Source: Tuctoria greenei
Taxonomy: Eukaryota > Streptophyta > Magnoliopsida > Poales > Poaceae
Direction: 5' to 3'
DNA length: 64,000 nt
Assembly: GCA_036927565.1 (NCBI GenBank)
Contig: JAYESD010000001.1
Location: 282,359,560-282,423,559, forward strand
Under the pieces are notes generated by a model. It did not search any database. It was not told the origin of the DNA and saw nothing but the letters and a program-made list of their open reading frames with translations. Positions 23,101 through 34,003 of this stretch are shown one piece after another. Both the position numbers and the translations under genes were made by a program. Numbering within the stretch: position 1 is the first letter of the stretch; each line of letters begins with the position of its first letter.

Positions 23101-23103
23101 TTA

Positions 23104-23398
23104 GGCTCCCTTTAGCACAGCTTTACGGAGCTGATTCTCAAGCGGAATTAAGGAAGTTGTGTCAAACACTGTTTTTTATAAGAAGTGATTCTTGGCTGAT
23201 TCTATGTAGTGATTCTCTGAAATGAACTCAAGGGTTGAATAGCTTCTCTTAATTATGTGAAGTGATTTTCTGTCCTGATTCTAAGAGTTTATTCTAGAGA
23301 ATCATAAAAAAATCATTTTCAGCCACAGAATTACTTCACTAGAAAATTAGAAGTGAATCTAGAGAATCATCTTTTATAGAGTTGTGCTAAAGGAGGTC
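23104..23398. mobile_element. Tourist-like (PIF/Harbinger) MITE
   Basis: Terminal inverted repeats GGCTCCCTTTAGCACAGCT (left) and, on the other strand, GACCTCCTTTAGCACAACT (right). They are flanked by the target duplication TTA (23101-23103 and 23399-23401). Length 295 bp. The interior repeats GATTCT/AGAATC motifs. No coding capacity. Confidence 0.8.
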
Positions 23399-23542
23399 TT
23401 ACGGGCACATCGACGGAAGGGAATCGAGCCGGAAATGCCAGCGTCTGTGCGGTAACAAAAATCCGGTTTTACGCTAAATTTACTTCTATTAAAACAGTGT
23501 TTCGCACAGGTTCCTGATTCTGGCTGGGAATGAGATCCGTAA

Positions 23543-23821
23543 GGCCTCATTTGGAAAACGGTGGATTGACGTGGATAACCGTTGATTAGGGAGTAAAATA
23601 CACACGTGGACGATGACCCCCGTGATAGACAAAAATTGCATTTGGCAGGAGCGTGTATTGGAACCACCCCGTACGAACCACGTCAATCGGCGAGGAAAAT
23701 AAACATCTCGTTGGAGGCCGGAAAACACTTACGCTTCTTCTTCCCGGATTTGATGGACGACCATTTCCACACGGGGATGCGTTCACACGTGGAAATGCTC
23801 CACCTATAGCCAAACGAAGCT
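23543..23821. mobile_element. Tourist-like MITE
   Basis: Imperfect terminal inverted repeats GGCCTCATTTGG and AGCTTCGTTTGG, flanked by TAA on both sides (23540-23542 and 23822-23824). Length 279 bp. It lies about 140 bp upstream of the start codon of the membrane-protein gene at 23964, so it is in the promoter or 5' leader. Confidence 0.6.
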
Positions 23822-23963
23822 TAAAGCTGGCAAAGCGGGCCTGAAAAAGAAAAAAACTTCCGTTCCCACGCGCGAGATAAACCCCACGCCTACTCGCCCA
23901 CGCGTATCTTACCGTACCATCAAAAATTGAGGGAAAAAAAGAAGGAAAATCTCCGCCGCCGCA

Positions 23964-24543
23964 ATGCAGCGCCTCTCCCTGGGCTCATCGGCCGGGAAGC
24001 CCCGCTCAAGCGCGGCGGGCGAGGAGCCCGAGGGGGCGAACGAGAAGGCGACGAAGGCGGTGGTCCGGGCGGTGGCCGTCGCGCCGCACAAATCTATCCA
24101 CCTCGTCCCCGTGCTCACGCTGCTCTGCTTCATCGTCCTCTTCCTCCTCTCCCGCGACCCCTCCGCCGCGCTGACCGGTACGTCCCTTCTCCCTCTCTGC
24201 GCGCATGCCAGCCCGCCCGTCCGCCCGCGCTTGCGCTTTCCGCCCCTGACAACGCAGCCTCTGCCCTGCCTGCGCCTGCAGATTCGCCGATGCTGGCCGT
24301 CACCGCTCGCTCCCTCGATGCCGACGCCGCCGCAGGCGGAGGAGGTGCGTTCCGTCCTCGCCCTCACGCCGCGACATCTGCCTGACCCCCGATAATTTCG
24401 TGGCGTTCGGTTCTCACATGGTTTGCGCGGCGGATGTTTGTTGTTGCGTTTCAGCGGCAGCGGGCGCATCGGCGGCGTCCGTCAGGGCCAGCGGCGGCGT
24501 GTACCGGCGTCTGAAGGAGGATCACGACCGCGGGCCGCGGTGA
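23964..24543 (+). CDS. small single-pass membrane protein, three exons
   Basis: Exons 23964-24177, 24282-24344 and 24455-24543 join in phase across two GT-AG introns (GTACGT...CTGCAG and GTGCGT...TTTCAG). Together they give 366 nt, 121 residues. Residues 1-43 are basic and low-complexity (MQRLSLGSSAGKPRSS). A hydrophobic segment at about residues 45-62 (HLVPVLTLLCFIVLFLLS) would be a signal anchor or transmembrane helix. The C-terminus is alanine/glycine rich and ends with the charged YRRLKEDHDRGPR. GC content is high, as is usual for grass first exons. Phase agreement at both introns is the main support. I do not know the function; topology (cytosolic N-terminus by the positive-inside rule) is inferred. 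Confidence 0.7.
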
Positions 24544-25918
24544 CGTCATCAGCTAGCCGTTGGAGCGGAGGCGTTGGCGGTGGATGAGGACGAGGAACGT
24601 CACTTTTCCGTTGCGGCCAGTCGCTTTTCTTGTTCCTCTTTCGGTAACGGTGACAAAGGCATGATGCCAGAACTGTTGTGGTGAATCATCTTCCTCTTTA
24701 CAGGGGAGTAAGCTTTTCTATTTTCAGACAAATCATGTGTCCATAGAATCATAGTTAATTGGATGTGCTCTGTTTCCGCTGTTAGTAGTAACGGTAGTTC
24801 AAATTTTATTTTCTGCCGCTAATCACACACGAGATACTTTATGCATCCATAGCTTGTCTATTGGATTTGGATAGAGCTGCTGACTCAGAAGCACAGGTGA
24901 AGTACATCGGAAGAGGTCCGTGCGCAAGGTGAGCTGGCTCCAAGCAAGCACATGTGTGTGCGTGCACGGCCAGCCAGCGAGCACGAGAGTCAGGAGGCCA
25001 GTGCAGAGTAGGCATGGTGCACGCGCAGAGAGCCTAATGTGCTTGTGATTTTCATGGCCCCTGCTTCCCTGCTGCAGTGCTGCGGTCCACGTTCTGCTCG
25101 CTTGGAGACAGCACTTGTAGATCTCTATATCGAAACTTTATACCACTATCTTTTGTTCTCTACACTCGTTCACCTCTAAATCGAACCACTACTCTATAAC
25201 TTTCTTCTTCCATTCTTCCTTTATTCTATTATTTTTCTCTCTTTTCCTTATCTTCCCAGTCGTCCAGCGCCGCTACTTGTGGCGACGAGCTGTTCATACC
25301 GCTAGTTTGACGGCCCTATGACGTCTCCCGCTGCGGGTGCTGCCAGCCGATAAACTACAGTAGCGGGGACTATAGCGGTGACCGCTGGGAGCAGTCTTAG
25401 TTTTGATTAGAATGACAAACCAGAAACAAGGAAAAATACTCGTAATTAATCACTCGTTGATATGCACATAATCATGTCCAAATCAACTTCTTGAAACGGG
25501 AGAGAGTACACTGCAGTTTTAGTTGTCAGACGAACACTGCTGCATGTTTATCGATTATGCAATCCTTTGCATTGCATATTTTCCAACGATCCCAGGCCCT
25601 GATAGTCGGTAGGTTTCGGGCATTTCAGCATTTGTTTGTGATGTCACCAAATCATGCACAAGCGGGGCATCAGGTTTAACTAGGCCTAGTAATGGACCCA
25701 ACCCAAAGGACTCTTTCACAGATTATTTTAGCCTTTATCAAAATCTAGGCTAAAAAAGAAAAGAATTTGGTATGGTATGATTCAATCCGATCTGACCTTT
25801 CACTTTTAGTTCATTTTATCCCTTTACCGCCCCTAGACTTAACACAGTAGGTAGCAGGATTGGGTGGGTTCAATGGGTGAATCAATGGCAACTCGACATC
25901 AGTAGGTTTGTTTGTGAT
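24544..25918. other. 3' flank of the membrane-protein gene and a possible Tourist end
   Basis: The first 300 bp are probably 3' untranslated DNA. Around 25380-25400 the sequence GACCGCTGGGAGCAGTC followed by TTA resembles the right end of a Tourist-type MITE; a matching left end was not found. T/C-rich DNA at 25130-25260 resembles that at 33730-34010. No gene was recognised. Confidence 0.4.
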
Positions 25919-26330
25919 CACTACAGAAATCCGTCGATAAGGCGTCGGTTATATGAGCGTCGGTTGCCTACATAAACTGACACATATAAAATAAAGGTGT
26001 CGGTGAACCGACGCACTTAGCCAACGACGAATTTTAGACGCCTTTAACGACTAAGTGCGTCGGGGCCGACGCATTTACTGCCTATGTGCGTCGGGCTCCA
26101 GCGACCGACGCACTTAAAGTTAAATGCGTCGACTAGGACGACTGACGCACTTAAGTCAGTTATATACGTCGGTATCGGCCGAACCGACGCATATAAGCGG
26201 ACACGTGGCTGCTTCACCGAGCGCGGGTTTGTGCGTCGGTCCAGTAGAAACCGACACATATAATGAATTTAAGTGCGTCTGTTTCAAGGGCCGACGCATA
26301 TAATGTGTCGCGTAGCCGTCCCGCAGTAGC
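25919..26330. repeat. CACTA subterminal repeats, CCGACGCAYWTA
   Basis: CCGACGCACTTA, CCGACGCATATA and relatives recur at about 26003, 26068, 26104, 26141, 26184, 26252 and 26290. Inverted copies (TAAGTGCGTCGG type) occur near 26045, 26082 and 26230. In CACTA elements such motifs are the binding sites of the element-encoded DNA-binding protein. Confidence 0.85.
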
Positions 26331-26814
26331 CAGCTATGGGCACCAGTTTAGACAAAACCGACAAACATAACGTATTTTTTTAAAAAAAATGTTTATTTTC
26401 TCTCCCTCCCAAGATGGGGAGCCTCCATTTTACACACAACAGCAATATATATACAGCATATCAGTTTTTAAACATATGAGCATACACAAGTTATCAAATA
26501 TAGCATTGTACACAAGTTTTGAAACGTTTCGAACACAAGCACAAAAAAACACAAGCACAACAATTCGAAAATGAGTAAACGAAATTAAAATGTCGCAGTG
26601 GGAGCCTCCACTCGCATGTCCTCCACTCGCACCTTCGTCGTTGATGTTAAATAAAGCATCGACGCACCTTCAGGTGTTTTGTGACGAGATCCTTACAATA
26701 GATAAAAATGAAATAGAAACTTAATAACGTAATATGTTAACTCCTACTTACTTAATAGCATAACTTTAAAAAGGAGAAGCATGTTGGTTTGAACTAAAAC
26801 TTATCAACACACTC

Positions 26815-27075
26815 TCGTATTTCCTCTCACTCTCTCTAACTCTCTCGCCCTCACTCGCTCTCCTACTCTATCTCTTCTCCTCTCCCTCTATATCTTTCTC
26901 TCTAGCTCCCTCTCTATTTATCTCTTCTTTTCTTTCTATCTCTTCCTCTCTCCCTCTATATATTTCTCTCCCTCTCTATCTATCATTTCTTTTCTCTATA
27001 TGTATTCATCTCCCTCTCTATCTATCTCTGCCTCTCTCGCCCTCTCACTTGTTCACTTTTTCACTTCATCTCTCT
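26815..27075. repeat. pyrimidine-rich low-complexity tract
   Basis: About 260 bp of CTCTCT, TCTATC and similar units inside the CACTA element, just 3' (on the - strand) of the transposase relic. Confidence 0.8.
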
Positions 27076-27119
27076 GCTAGTATTTCCCTTTTCTTTTTAA
27101 TATTGTGTTAATTAATATG

Positions 27120-29430
27120 TGATGTTATAATAAAAATATTGTAACAAGTATGCAAGTCATACATACCGTTGCATCTCCTTGTGATGAGTAAGTCTGCACC
27201 GGAGGGAAAGGCATCAGTGGGAAAACTGTTTGAAGTTGTGAGATTATAATTAGAATCATTTGGGAATCAAATAAAGTGGTCAAACGCGAGAATTGCAGTT
27301 TACCTGGATTATTTTGCTGCAATTCAGAAGCCAACAGTGACATAAATCCGTAAGGTTATGGAACATACGATTGACCACTCTTGGAATCCTGCAACACAAA
27401 TAGTTACGATATTGCATTATATAACTGAAGTCAATAAGATAAGTAGTTTTACCTGTGAGAAGTCAATCTATGGTAGTGCTGGCTGTATTGGTCGAGGACC
27501 AAACTGAGAACTGGAGCTACCTTGACCCATGAACTGCATCAAGTAAATTAGTTGTGATATCTTGAGTGTATACATTTGTAAATCGAATAATATTTTTAAA
27601 TAAGAAAATTACATGTTACCTGAGACAAATACAAATAATGCATCTGTTGCTGCAACATCTATGTCTGTTGCTGTTGTTGTTGCAGCAACATTTGTGTCTC
27701 TTGTTGTTGTTGTTGCCTCTCCTCCTTTGTGCGTCTTAGTTCTTCTCGTAATTCAGTTTCTGTAGATGATTGAAATCAACTACCACTAACATTGGACGGC
27801 CGTCATCTAGCATAAGCCTCATGCTCTACATATCCGTCGCCTTACCCAAGTCTACAAAAAATACAAGTGTGAAGAATCGATATTCATTAACATACAAATC
27901 ATCATTAACTTTACACGTACCTCCCATGCGGTAGACCTCCACCGGCATCGTATGCTGCAGCGACATCCAACAGTTCTCTCAAATAGTCTGAATCAGGTCC
28001 ATGATTCTTCTTGAAACACTCAACATACTTTTGATGTGATACATTTAATTAACTGATTAATTTAATACAAGATAAATTGAGTTGATGGATAAAAGCAACA
28101 AAGAATCAATATACGTATCAATTTCTGCGTTGATGCTTCGTCATATAACACCTCCGGGCGATTCGGGTCTGGACCTTTGTGCCCCTTAAGATAAATCTCA
28201 AAAAATGTAGGAGGCGTATCAGTTTCAGCTGTCTGCAATATCAAAATCAATAATTTAATAAATGCAATTAATTGAAGCAATCTAAGTATGAATATAAGAA
28301 TTCATACCATCATTTGTTCCATCCGAACATAACCATCTGGCCCGAAGAAATGCTTTCCTGACTTGCTCTTCCGGTATCTTCGGTGTCTATCAGAAATATT
28401 TTTGAACTCAGTTGAACCTCAATACCTGCATAACCATTCCCAAGCCTCCATATTCTCACAAATTCAATCCACATGACTTTACAAGTACCTTCTTTGTTTG
28501 TCATAGGCTGGAATATCACCGTTTTGTAGTAGACGGTCACAGCCTTGATCCGTGCCTTCGAGAAGGAGTCCTTGACACGTCTCTTTGCTGCATTACGGAA
28601 AACTGAACAAGCATATGCTTGACTCACACTCTCCTCCAAACGAAACCACCCTACATACAAGTAACAATTAATGGGATGTAATGTAATGGAAACTAATGTA
28701 ATGGAAGAAATCAAAACAAATTTACCCAGAAGATCTTCCAAACTTTATCGTGACATGTATCTAAATCGCTATACTCTTGAAGCGCATAGTGATCTCAACT
28801 ATGCGCTGCAATTCTTTGACCATCTATTAATACCATCCCGAGATAGCAAAACCGGATGGCGTTTCCCGACTCGGTGTTAACTACTCGTCGATGCCCCTTT
28901 CCACTCCATCCAAGCTCCACCCAGCACCTAGTACCCTTCAGCTTTATAATTATCCGTTCGTCTATACTTTTACTTACACCACATAAAAGGTGCCTCCACA
29001 GTCTGTAGATAAAAAATACATAAAATTAGTTAATTGAACATATATAATGAACTTTTGAGTTAATTAAAAATATTACCTAAAAGGGCATTAATCGGGGCGT
29101 CCTAACTCTTCCAGCTCGGCCCTTCTTGCAATCCTGGCATCTCGCTCAGGATCTTCAGGCTCATCTTCTTCCTCATCATCTCCCTCATTCCCACTATCAG
29201 AAGAGGTCCACTGCCCAACACTATCTGAGCCTCCTCCTGAGACTCGTCCTGAGCCTCCCGCTGAGCCTACTCCTAAGCCTCGCCCTGAGCCTCCAACTGA
29301 GCCTCTTCCTGAGCCACATTCCTGCTCCGACATCTGCCTGACGCTGAGCCTACTCCTAAGCCTCGCCCTGAGCCTCCAACTGAGCCTCTTCCTGAGCCAC
29401 ATTCCTGCTCCGACATCTGCCTGACATGTC
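27120..29430 (-). pseudogene. CACTA ORF1-type (En/Spm, transposase_24-like) protein relic
   Basis: The - strand holds a series of likely exons. An acidic, Gly/Ser-rich N-terminus (SSDSGNEGDDEEEDEPED) comes first. The AYACSVFRNAAKRRVKD block lies near 28600. HFFGPDGYVRMEQM lies near 28330. The block FEIYLKGHKGPDPNRPEVLY is near 28170. A coiled-coil glutamine-rich segment (ELREELRRTKEE, near 27720) follows. This order matches the family of plant CACTA ORF1 proteins, which bind the subterminal repeats. Exon borders were not all resolved; the 83-bp tandem duplication in the N-terminus breaks the frame, and no uninterrupted reading frame is evident. Confidence 0.6.
29261..29426. repeat. 83-bp tandem duplication in the transposase relic
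   Basis: Two adjacent, essentially identical 83-bp copies, each starting CTGAGCCTACTCCTAAGCCT (29261 and 29344). Since 83 is not a multiple of three, the two copies are read in different frames. Confidence 0.9.
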
Positions 29431-30020
29431 TCTGGTTCCTCCCTGTACAACTCTTCGTACGCTGGGCAGCAATCTGTCACCTGTGGCGGATCTCATACAG
29501 GCTCGCTCGACGTCGGCTATGCCACACAACGCAAAAACTTCCTCTTCGTCTGCCCACTATAAGAAGTACCATGAAAATATAAATAAAGAAGTATGTAAAG
29601 AAGCAAGAAACAATAGTTCAGGTTTTGGGAAAGCAAATTTAGCAAGGAATGGTTGTAGTATTCGGATGACACAAGATTTAGAATCAAGAACAAAAACTTA
29701 TGACCGTAGACATTGTTGCAGACATCTTAGACACTGTTGCAGGCATCTTGTCAGTTCTGATGGTACAGAGATCCCACTCAATTTGAACTGTACTAAGAAA
29801 TAGTTAAAAGGAAAACAATATTCTGGTACAAACAGTTGAAAACAACACAATACCACAGAACATTCTAGGGAAGTACACTGATGTTCTATTTGGAACTGCC
29901 ACACGGCAGTGAAAAAGATTTTGACTAAAACATCAAACTACGAACTCCATACAGCTATTGATGTGATTTTCTACAGCAGAGAACACGCTTTTTCCTGTGC
30001 CTTCTCTGCAAAGATGAAGC

Positions 30021-31889
30021 TCAGACAGTGTTTACAGTATCAGCAAGCGATCGCAATATACATCCTAAGCCTGCTTTGTCCGTCAGTTTTTCATGAATTT
30101 TGAGGCACTGGTCACATGTTGGCCTATCCCCGGTAGATAACCCCCTGTAAAGGTACCTGGTGCCGCAATGGTGATAAGAGAAAAGTAACCTTCAGGTTAT
30201 GTGGTTTTCATTTATCGATTTCCATAAAAACCATAGACAGAATATCACATAGTTAAATAATGATGCATCAATCTCAGAACAGTGATTATTAATAAAGGTG
30301 GCAAAAATAATAACTGGGCAACAAATCAGAGAAACAGAGTGAATGAAACATGTGGGTCAACTGGACAGCAGCCAACTTACTTTTTATCACATTTTAATGC
30401 AGATGGCGCTTCAACTTTCAAGCAAATACTCAATAAATTGAGATAAGGATGATGTGTCACAATGGAGAAAATGTGGGAATACTGGTTGACGTGACTGGTT
30501 CATTAATTTAAATATGACTGCCATAAGCACTATTAAGCAGGATGTACACACATCCAACCGTAGGGGTTTATTAGTAAACCTAACACGATGCTTGTTTTGC
30601 TGTTAAAAGTCACATTTCCATAGTATTAAACTCATTTTCAATAATGTTTGTTTGGCAGTCAGTATTAAACTCATTTTCAATACATACTCTATGGTCTGCA
30701 GAAAATATTTTCTAAGACTGCGTCATCCAGTCCAAAGCATAACTTTGATCAGAAATTCCTATTATAATGTTTAAAACTTCTAGCATTTTTCCATTGCAAA
30801 TCCACACGTCCGATTCCAATCCAAACATGTACGAATATATTGTTACCAATGTTAAAATGGATTGACTGCACGCAAGTTAAAATGCACCTATATCATACTA
30901 AATGGAGTAACAGTTTCCTAAAACAAATTGAAAATTTGAATCACTCTGCCCTTGAAAAGAAAAAAGTATGAAATAGGATCCAATGATACTCCACTGCATG
31001 CTCCAAAAGTTCACTGTCACATGTAGTTTCCAAGTCTTCACACAATCAAGCATTTTCCAGACCTTGAAAAGCATGGCAGGAGTAGCATCAAAGGCATTCA
31101 AGGTGCCGTTAAAGGGTACTCTGTATTCTCAAAAGTCAATGGTTCGCACTCCACACAAGACTGATGTCAAGTATAGCTTCCTAATAAAGATGTCATGTAT
31201 AGCTTCCTAAAAATGTTTGTAGCAATACTATGACAAGGTCAGGGAGGATCGATCATCTATGAAGCTGCAGTGCTGTAAAAATGTAGAATCTACACTAGAA
31301 AATGTAACTTCCACGAAATAAGTTGCAGACCCCTGCCCTGACCTGAGAAATTAGATCTTGGAAGCACTGGAAATGGTGGAGAGGAGAGGCATGTGTCTTA
31401 CTTCATGAGGATGTCGTAGTACTCTGGATCCAGCGAGTTGAACATGGCGTCGACGTCCCTGATCGCCATCATCGCGCGGTGCACCACGATCCAGTTCGCC
31501 GACTGCGCCCATCCAGCGCCGCGGGTCAAGAAACCCACGGAAGAAGAAGAAGAAGAGGAAGAATCGAGACACGAGCGGCAAGAGAATCGGGGCCGAACCT
31601 TGCACCGCTCGTCGCGGGTCTTGAGGGGCGAGCCTTCGAGCGCCGTCTTCAGGGCCTCCACCGGCTTCGACCTGCGCCGCCACGCCACGCCGCGCGGCGA
31701 GTATTGGGTGAATGAATCGGGAAGAAGCAGGGGGGTGTTGGGTCGGGAGGAGAGAGAGAAGGGGGGGGGGGGGGGGGGGGGGGGGGCGTACTGCTTTAGA
31801 GTCTCGATCTTGCGGGACTTCTGCTCGATGCGGGTGATGATGGCCTCCAGGTTCTCGTCGGCGTCGGCGTACGCCGCCGACGAAGACAT
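30021..31889 (-). CDS. ARPC5: actin-related protein 2/3 complex subunit 5 (p16-Arc)
   Basis: Four exons on the - strand: 31889-31792, 31671-31599, 31502-31402 and 30156-30021, all with GT-AG introns and exact phase (408 nt, 135 residues). The protein starts MSSSAAYADADENLEAI and contains KPVEALKTALEGSPLKTRDE (exon 2), NWIVVHRAMMAIRDVD (exon 3) and YLYRGLSTGDRPTCDQC (exon 4). It ends LADTVNTV. Length and all conserved blocks match plant ARPC5. It is the smallest Arp2/3 subunit, linking ARPC1 and ARP2, and acts in branched actin nucleation in the cytoplasm, downstream of SCAR/WAVE. Intron 3 is long (about 1.2 kb). Intron 1 begins GTACG and runs at once into a C26 tract. A CACTA element lies in the 3' flank. 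Confidence 0.95.
31761..31786. repeat. G26 homopolymer in ARPC5 intron 1
   Basis: 26 consecutive G on the + strand, i.e. C26 in the transcript, starting at intron position +6. Confidence 0.95.
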
Positions 31890-32117
31890 CTCGCCGGCGA
31901 CGACGAGGGGCGGGTGGGCGCCTGTCTGGGAGTCGGGCCTGCCTCTGCCTGTCTCCTCTGCGCCGTCCTCTGTTCTTGGTGCTGCGGGTTTAGCTTAGTA
32001 ACTCCGTAATCGTAATCACCATTTCTAACCGCCATTGGTGCATCAGAAGATCCGTACAAATTTTGCTCATAGAGATGGAAGAACGTGTCAAAATCTAAAA
32101 GAAACCGATAAAAATAA

Positions 32118-33433
32118 GGCTTAAGTCCAAATTTGGTCCCTTAACTATTACATTGGTTTAATTTCTATCCCTCATCTTCTGTACGGATCATATTTAGTCC
32201 CTCATCTCTCAAAACCGTTTAAATATGATCCCGTAGGTGGTTTATACGGTATTTTTGTCCATGTAGAATCGCTGATTCAGATCCTACGTGGTGATCATAT
32301 ATCAATTTGTTGTCTCTCATACTCTCCTCAGAAATTTCTTTCCAAATCTATTATTTATTTTCTAATCAACTACTAGCTGTGGCACGGAAAAAAACTTACA
32401 GAGATTTGACCAGGAAATGGTGGAGGAGATGTTGGCTGATTGGAGATGAGATATTCCTACAATTGGAAAATCTGATCCGCCATAGATGAAAACACGAACT
32501 GTTATGACAGCTGTACTCCTGGTGGATGCACGGCAAGGTGTTGTAGGCCTGTAAGGTGCAGTACGCTGCCTCCAGAAGAAACAAAAATGAGATATGGAAA
32601 GATATTCCTAGGAATTCGGAAAGAAATTTCTGTGAGTATGAGAGATAACATATTGATATGAGTTATCAATTTAGGTCCCGTTTGGTACGGTTCTAGATTC
32701 ATACAGAATCAGAAATATTTCAGTTCCAATGCAGAAACGGTTTCAGACTCTGAAATAGAATCACTTTAGAAACCGTTTGACTAGCATGTATAGAGAAATG
32801 TTAAATTGACTCATTTAACCCTGTCTGGTTTGTAGTTATTCTTCATTTATATTTGTGATTATTAATGATGTTGACAATACAAAAAAATAGCCTCCGATAG
32901 TAATGTTGACCACTAGTGAGAATGTTGTAACATTCATGTAAGTTTTTATTTTATTTATATTATCACATTTACAAGTTAAGAAAAAACGAAGATAAAAAAT
33001 TTCGGCCACTGATCCGAAGCATTCTAAAGTGGTGGCAAATCAGCGTAATTTTTCTAGAATTTGGACCCGAGTTACGATTGACCAAAGCGTTCCAAGGTGT
33101 GGAACACCTTTTCAGGTGTTTCACCTCCACAGTTCAAAAAAGTGAATCACTTCAGAGTGTTTCTCCCTTGAAATGTTTCTCTTTTTTGCCGTTTGGATCA
33201 GTTTCAAGTGATTCTACCCAGAATGAGAAATGTTTCATCCATCCAAACGGGCTCTTAATCCACATAGAATATGAGTTAGCGTGTTTACATGGATAAAACC
33301 ACCGTATAAACCACCTAAGGGATCGTAATTAAACGGTTTTGAGATATGAGAGATTAAATATGATCAGTACAAAAGATGAGAGATAGAAATTAAACCAACA
33401 TAATAGTTGAGGGACCAAATTTGGACTTGATCC
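32118..33433. mobile_element. long-TIR MITE, Mutator-like, with a nested MITE
   Basis: Terminal inverted repeats of about 180 bp start GGCTTAAGTCCAAATTTGGT on the left and GGATCAAGTCCAAATTTGGT on the right (opposite strand). Both continue through the 'TGGTTTATACGGT' block. Flanks read TAAAAATA on both sides (32109-32116 and 33434-33441), or 8 of 9 bp if extended, which fits Mutator-type duplications. A Tourist MITE at 32674-33254 is inserted in it. No transposase. Confidence 0.75.
32674..33254. mobile_element. Tourist-like MITE nested in the long-TIR element
   Basis: Ends GGTCCCGTTTGGTACGG and, on the other strand, GAGCCCGTTTGGATGGA. The target duplication TTA is at 32671-32673 and 33255-33257. 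Length 581 bp, long for this class. Interior AT-rich, no coding capacity. Confidence 0.75.
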
Positions 33434-34003
33434 TAAAAATAGAAAAAACATAAACTTTAAAAGGAAAATCGTAGTAGTATATTAGTTGAGTTATGTTTTG
33501 GTCATTCTGAAAGAGAGTTCACTCCTTTAGTTCTATACAAAGTTCAGACCGAAATTTGTACCCACCATCAATTAGAACCACATCACATAGCAAGATTGAA
33601 CTAGCTGTAGAGACTCTGCTCTTCATGGCATGCTGCCTACACCAGCCTGGACTTTGTAGGCTGCATTAGACACCATGTCTCATGTACACCTCTGAATCCT
33701 CTAGTGCAACTTCTGTAGGACTGATCGCAGTGGTAGCTCTTTTATATCCCACCTGTATATCATCTCTAAAATATTATGTACTTTACAGTTTTATTTTCCA
33801 CGCTCGTTCACCTCTATATCATATCTCTATACCAACTAATATCTTTCTATATAATATCATACAATTACCTCTTATTTTCTAATTTCCTATATTTCATCTT
33901 TATTCCTATTATTTTGTTCATTTTCATCTCTTTATTTTCTTTATTTTACATTTATTTATTTTCCTTTATTTTTACATTTTTTCCTCTATTTATCTTTTTT
34001 CTC
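33434..34003. other. noncoding, possible truncated Tourist element
   Basis: At 33718 the sequence GGACTGATCGCAGTGG resembles the Tourist end near 25380 and the MITE ends at 47006/47137. It is followed by T-rich DNA (33780-34020). No matching right end is present before the copia relic. Nothing else recognised. Confidence 0.35.

Larger units (their letters stand above)
25919..29800 (-). mobile_element. CACTA element, 3' end plus ORF1-type transposase; 5' end not found
   Basis: The left boundary is CACTACAGAAATCCG (25919), the CACTA-type terminus. Dense subterminal repeats follow. The coding relics read on the - strand. A right terminus ending in TAGTG with the same subterminal motif was not found before the ARPC5 gene. 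The 5' end is therefore lost or diverged, and the right limit given is only approximate. Confidence 0.7.

Noticed and set aside
23909..24469. 186-codon ORF on the - strand opposite the membrane-protein gene
   Set aside because: GC-rich antisense shadow of exons and introns of the + strand gene; no domain and no splice support.
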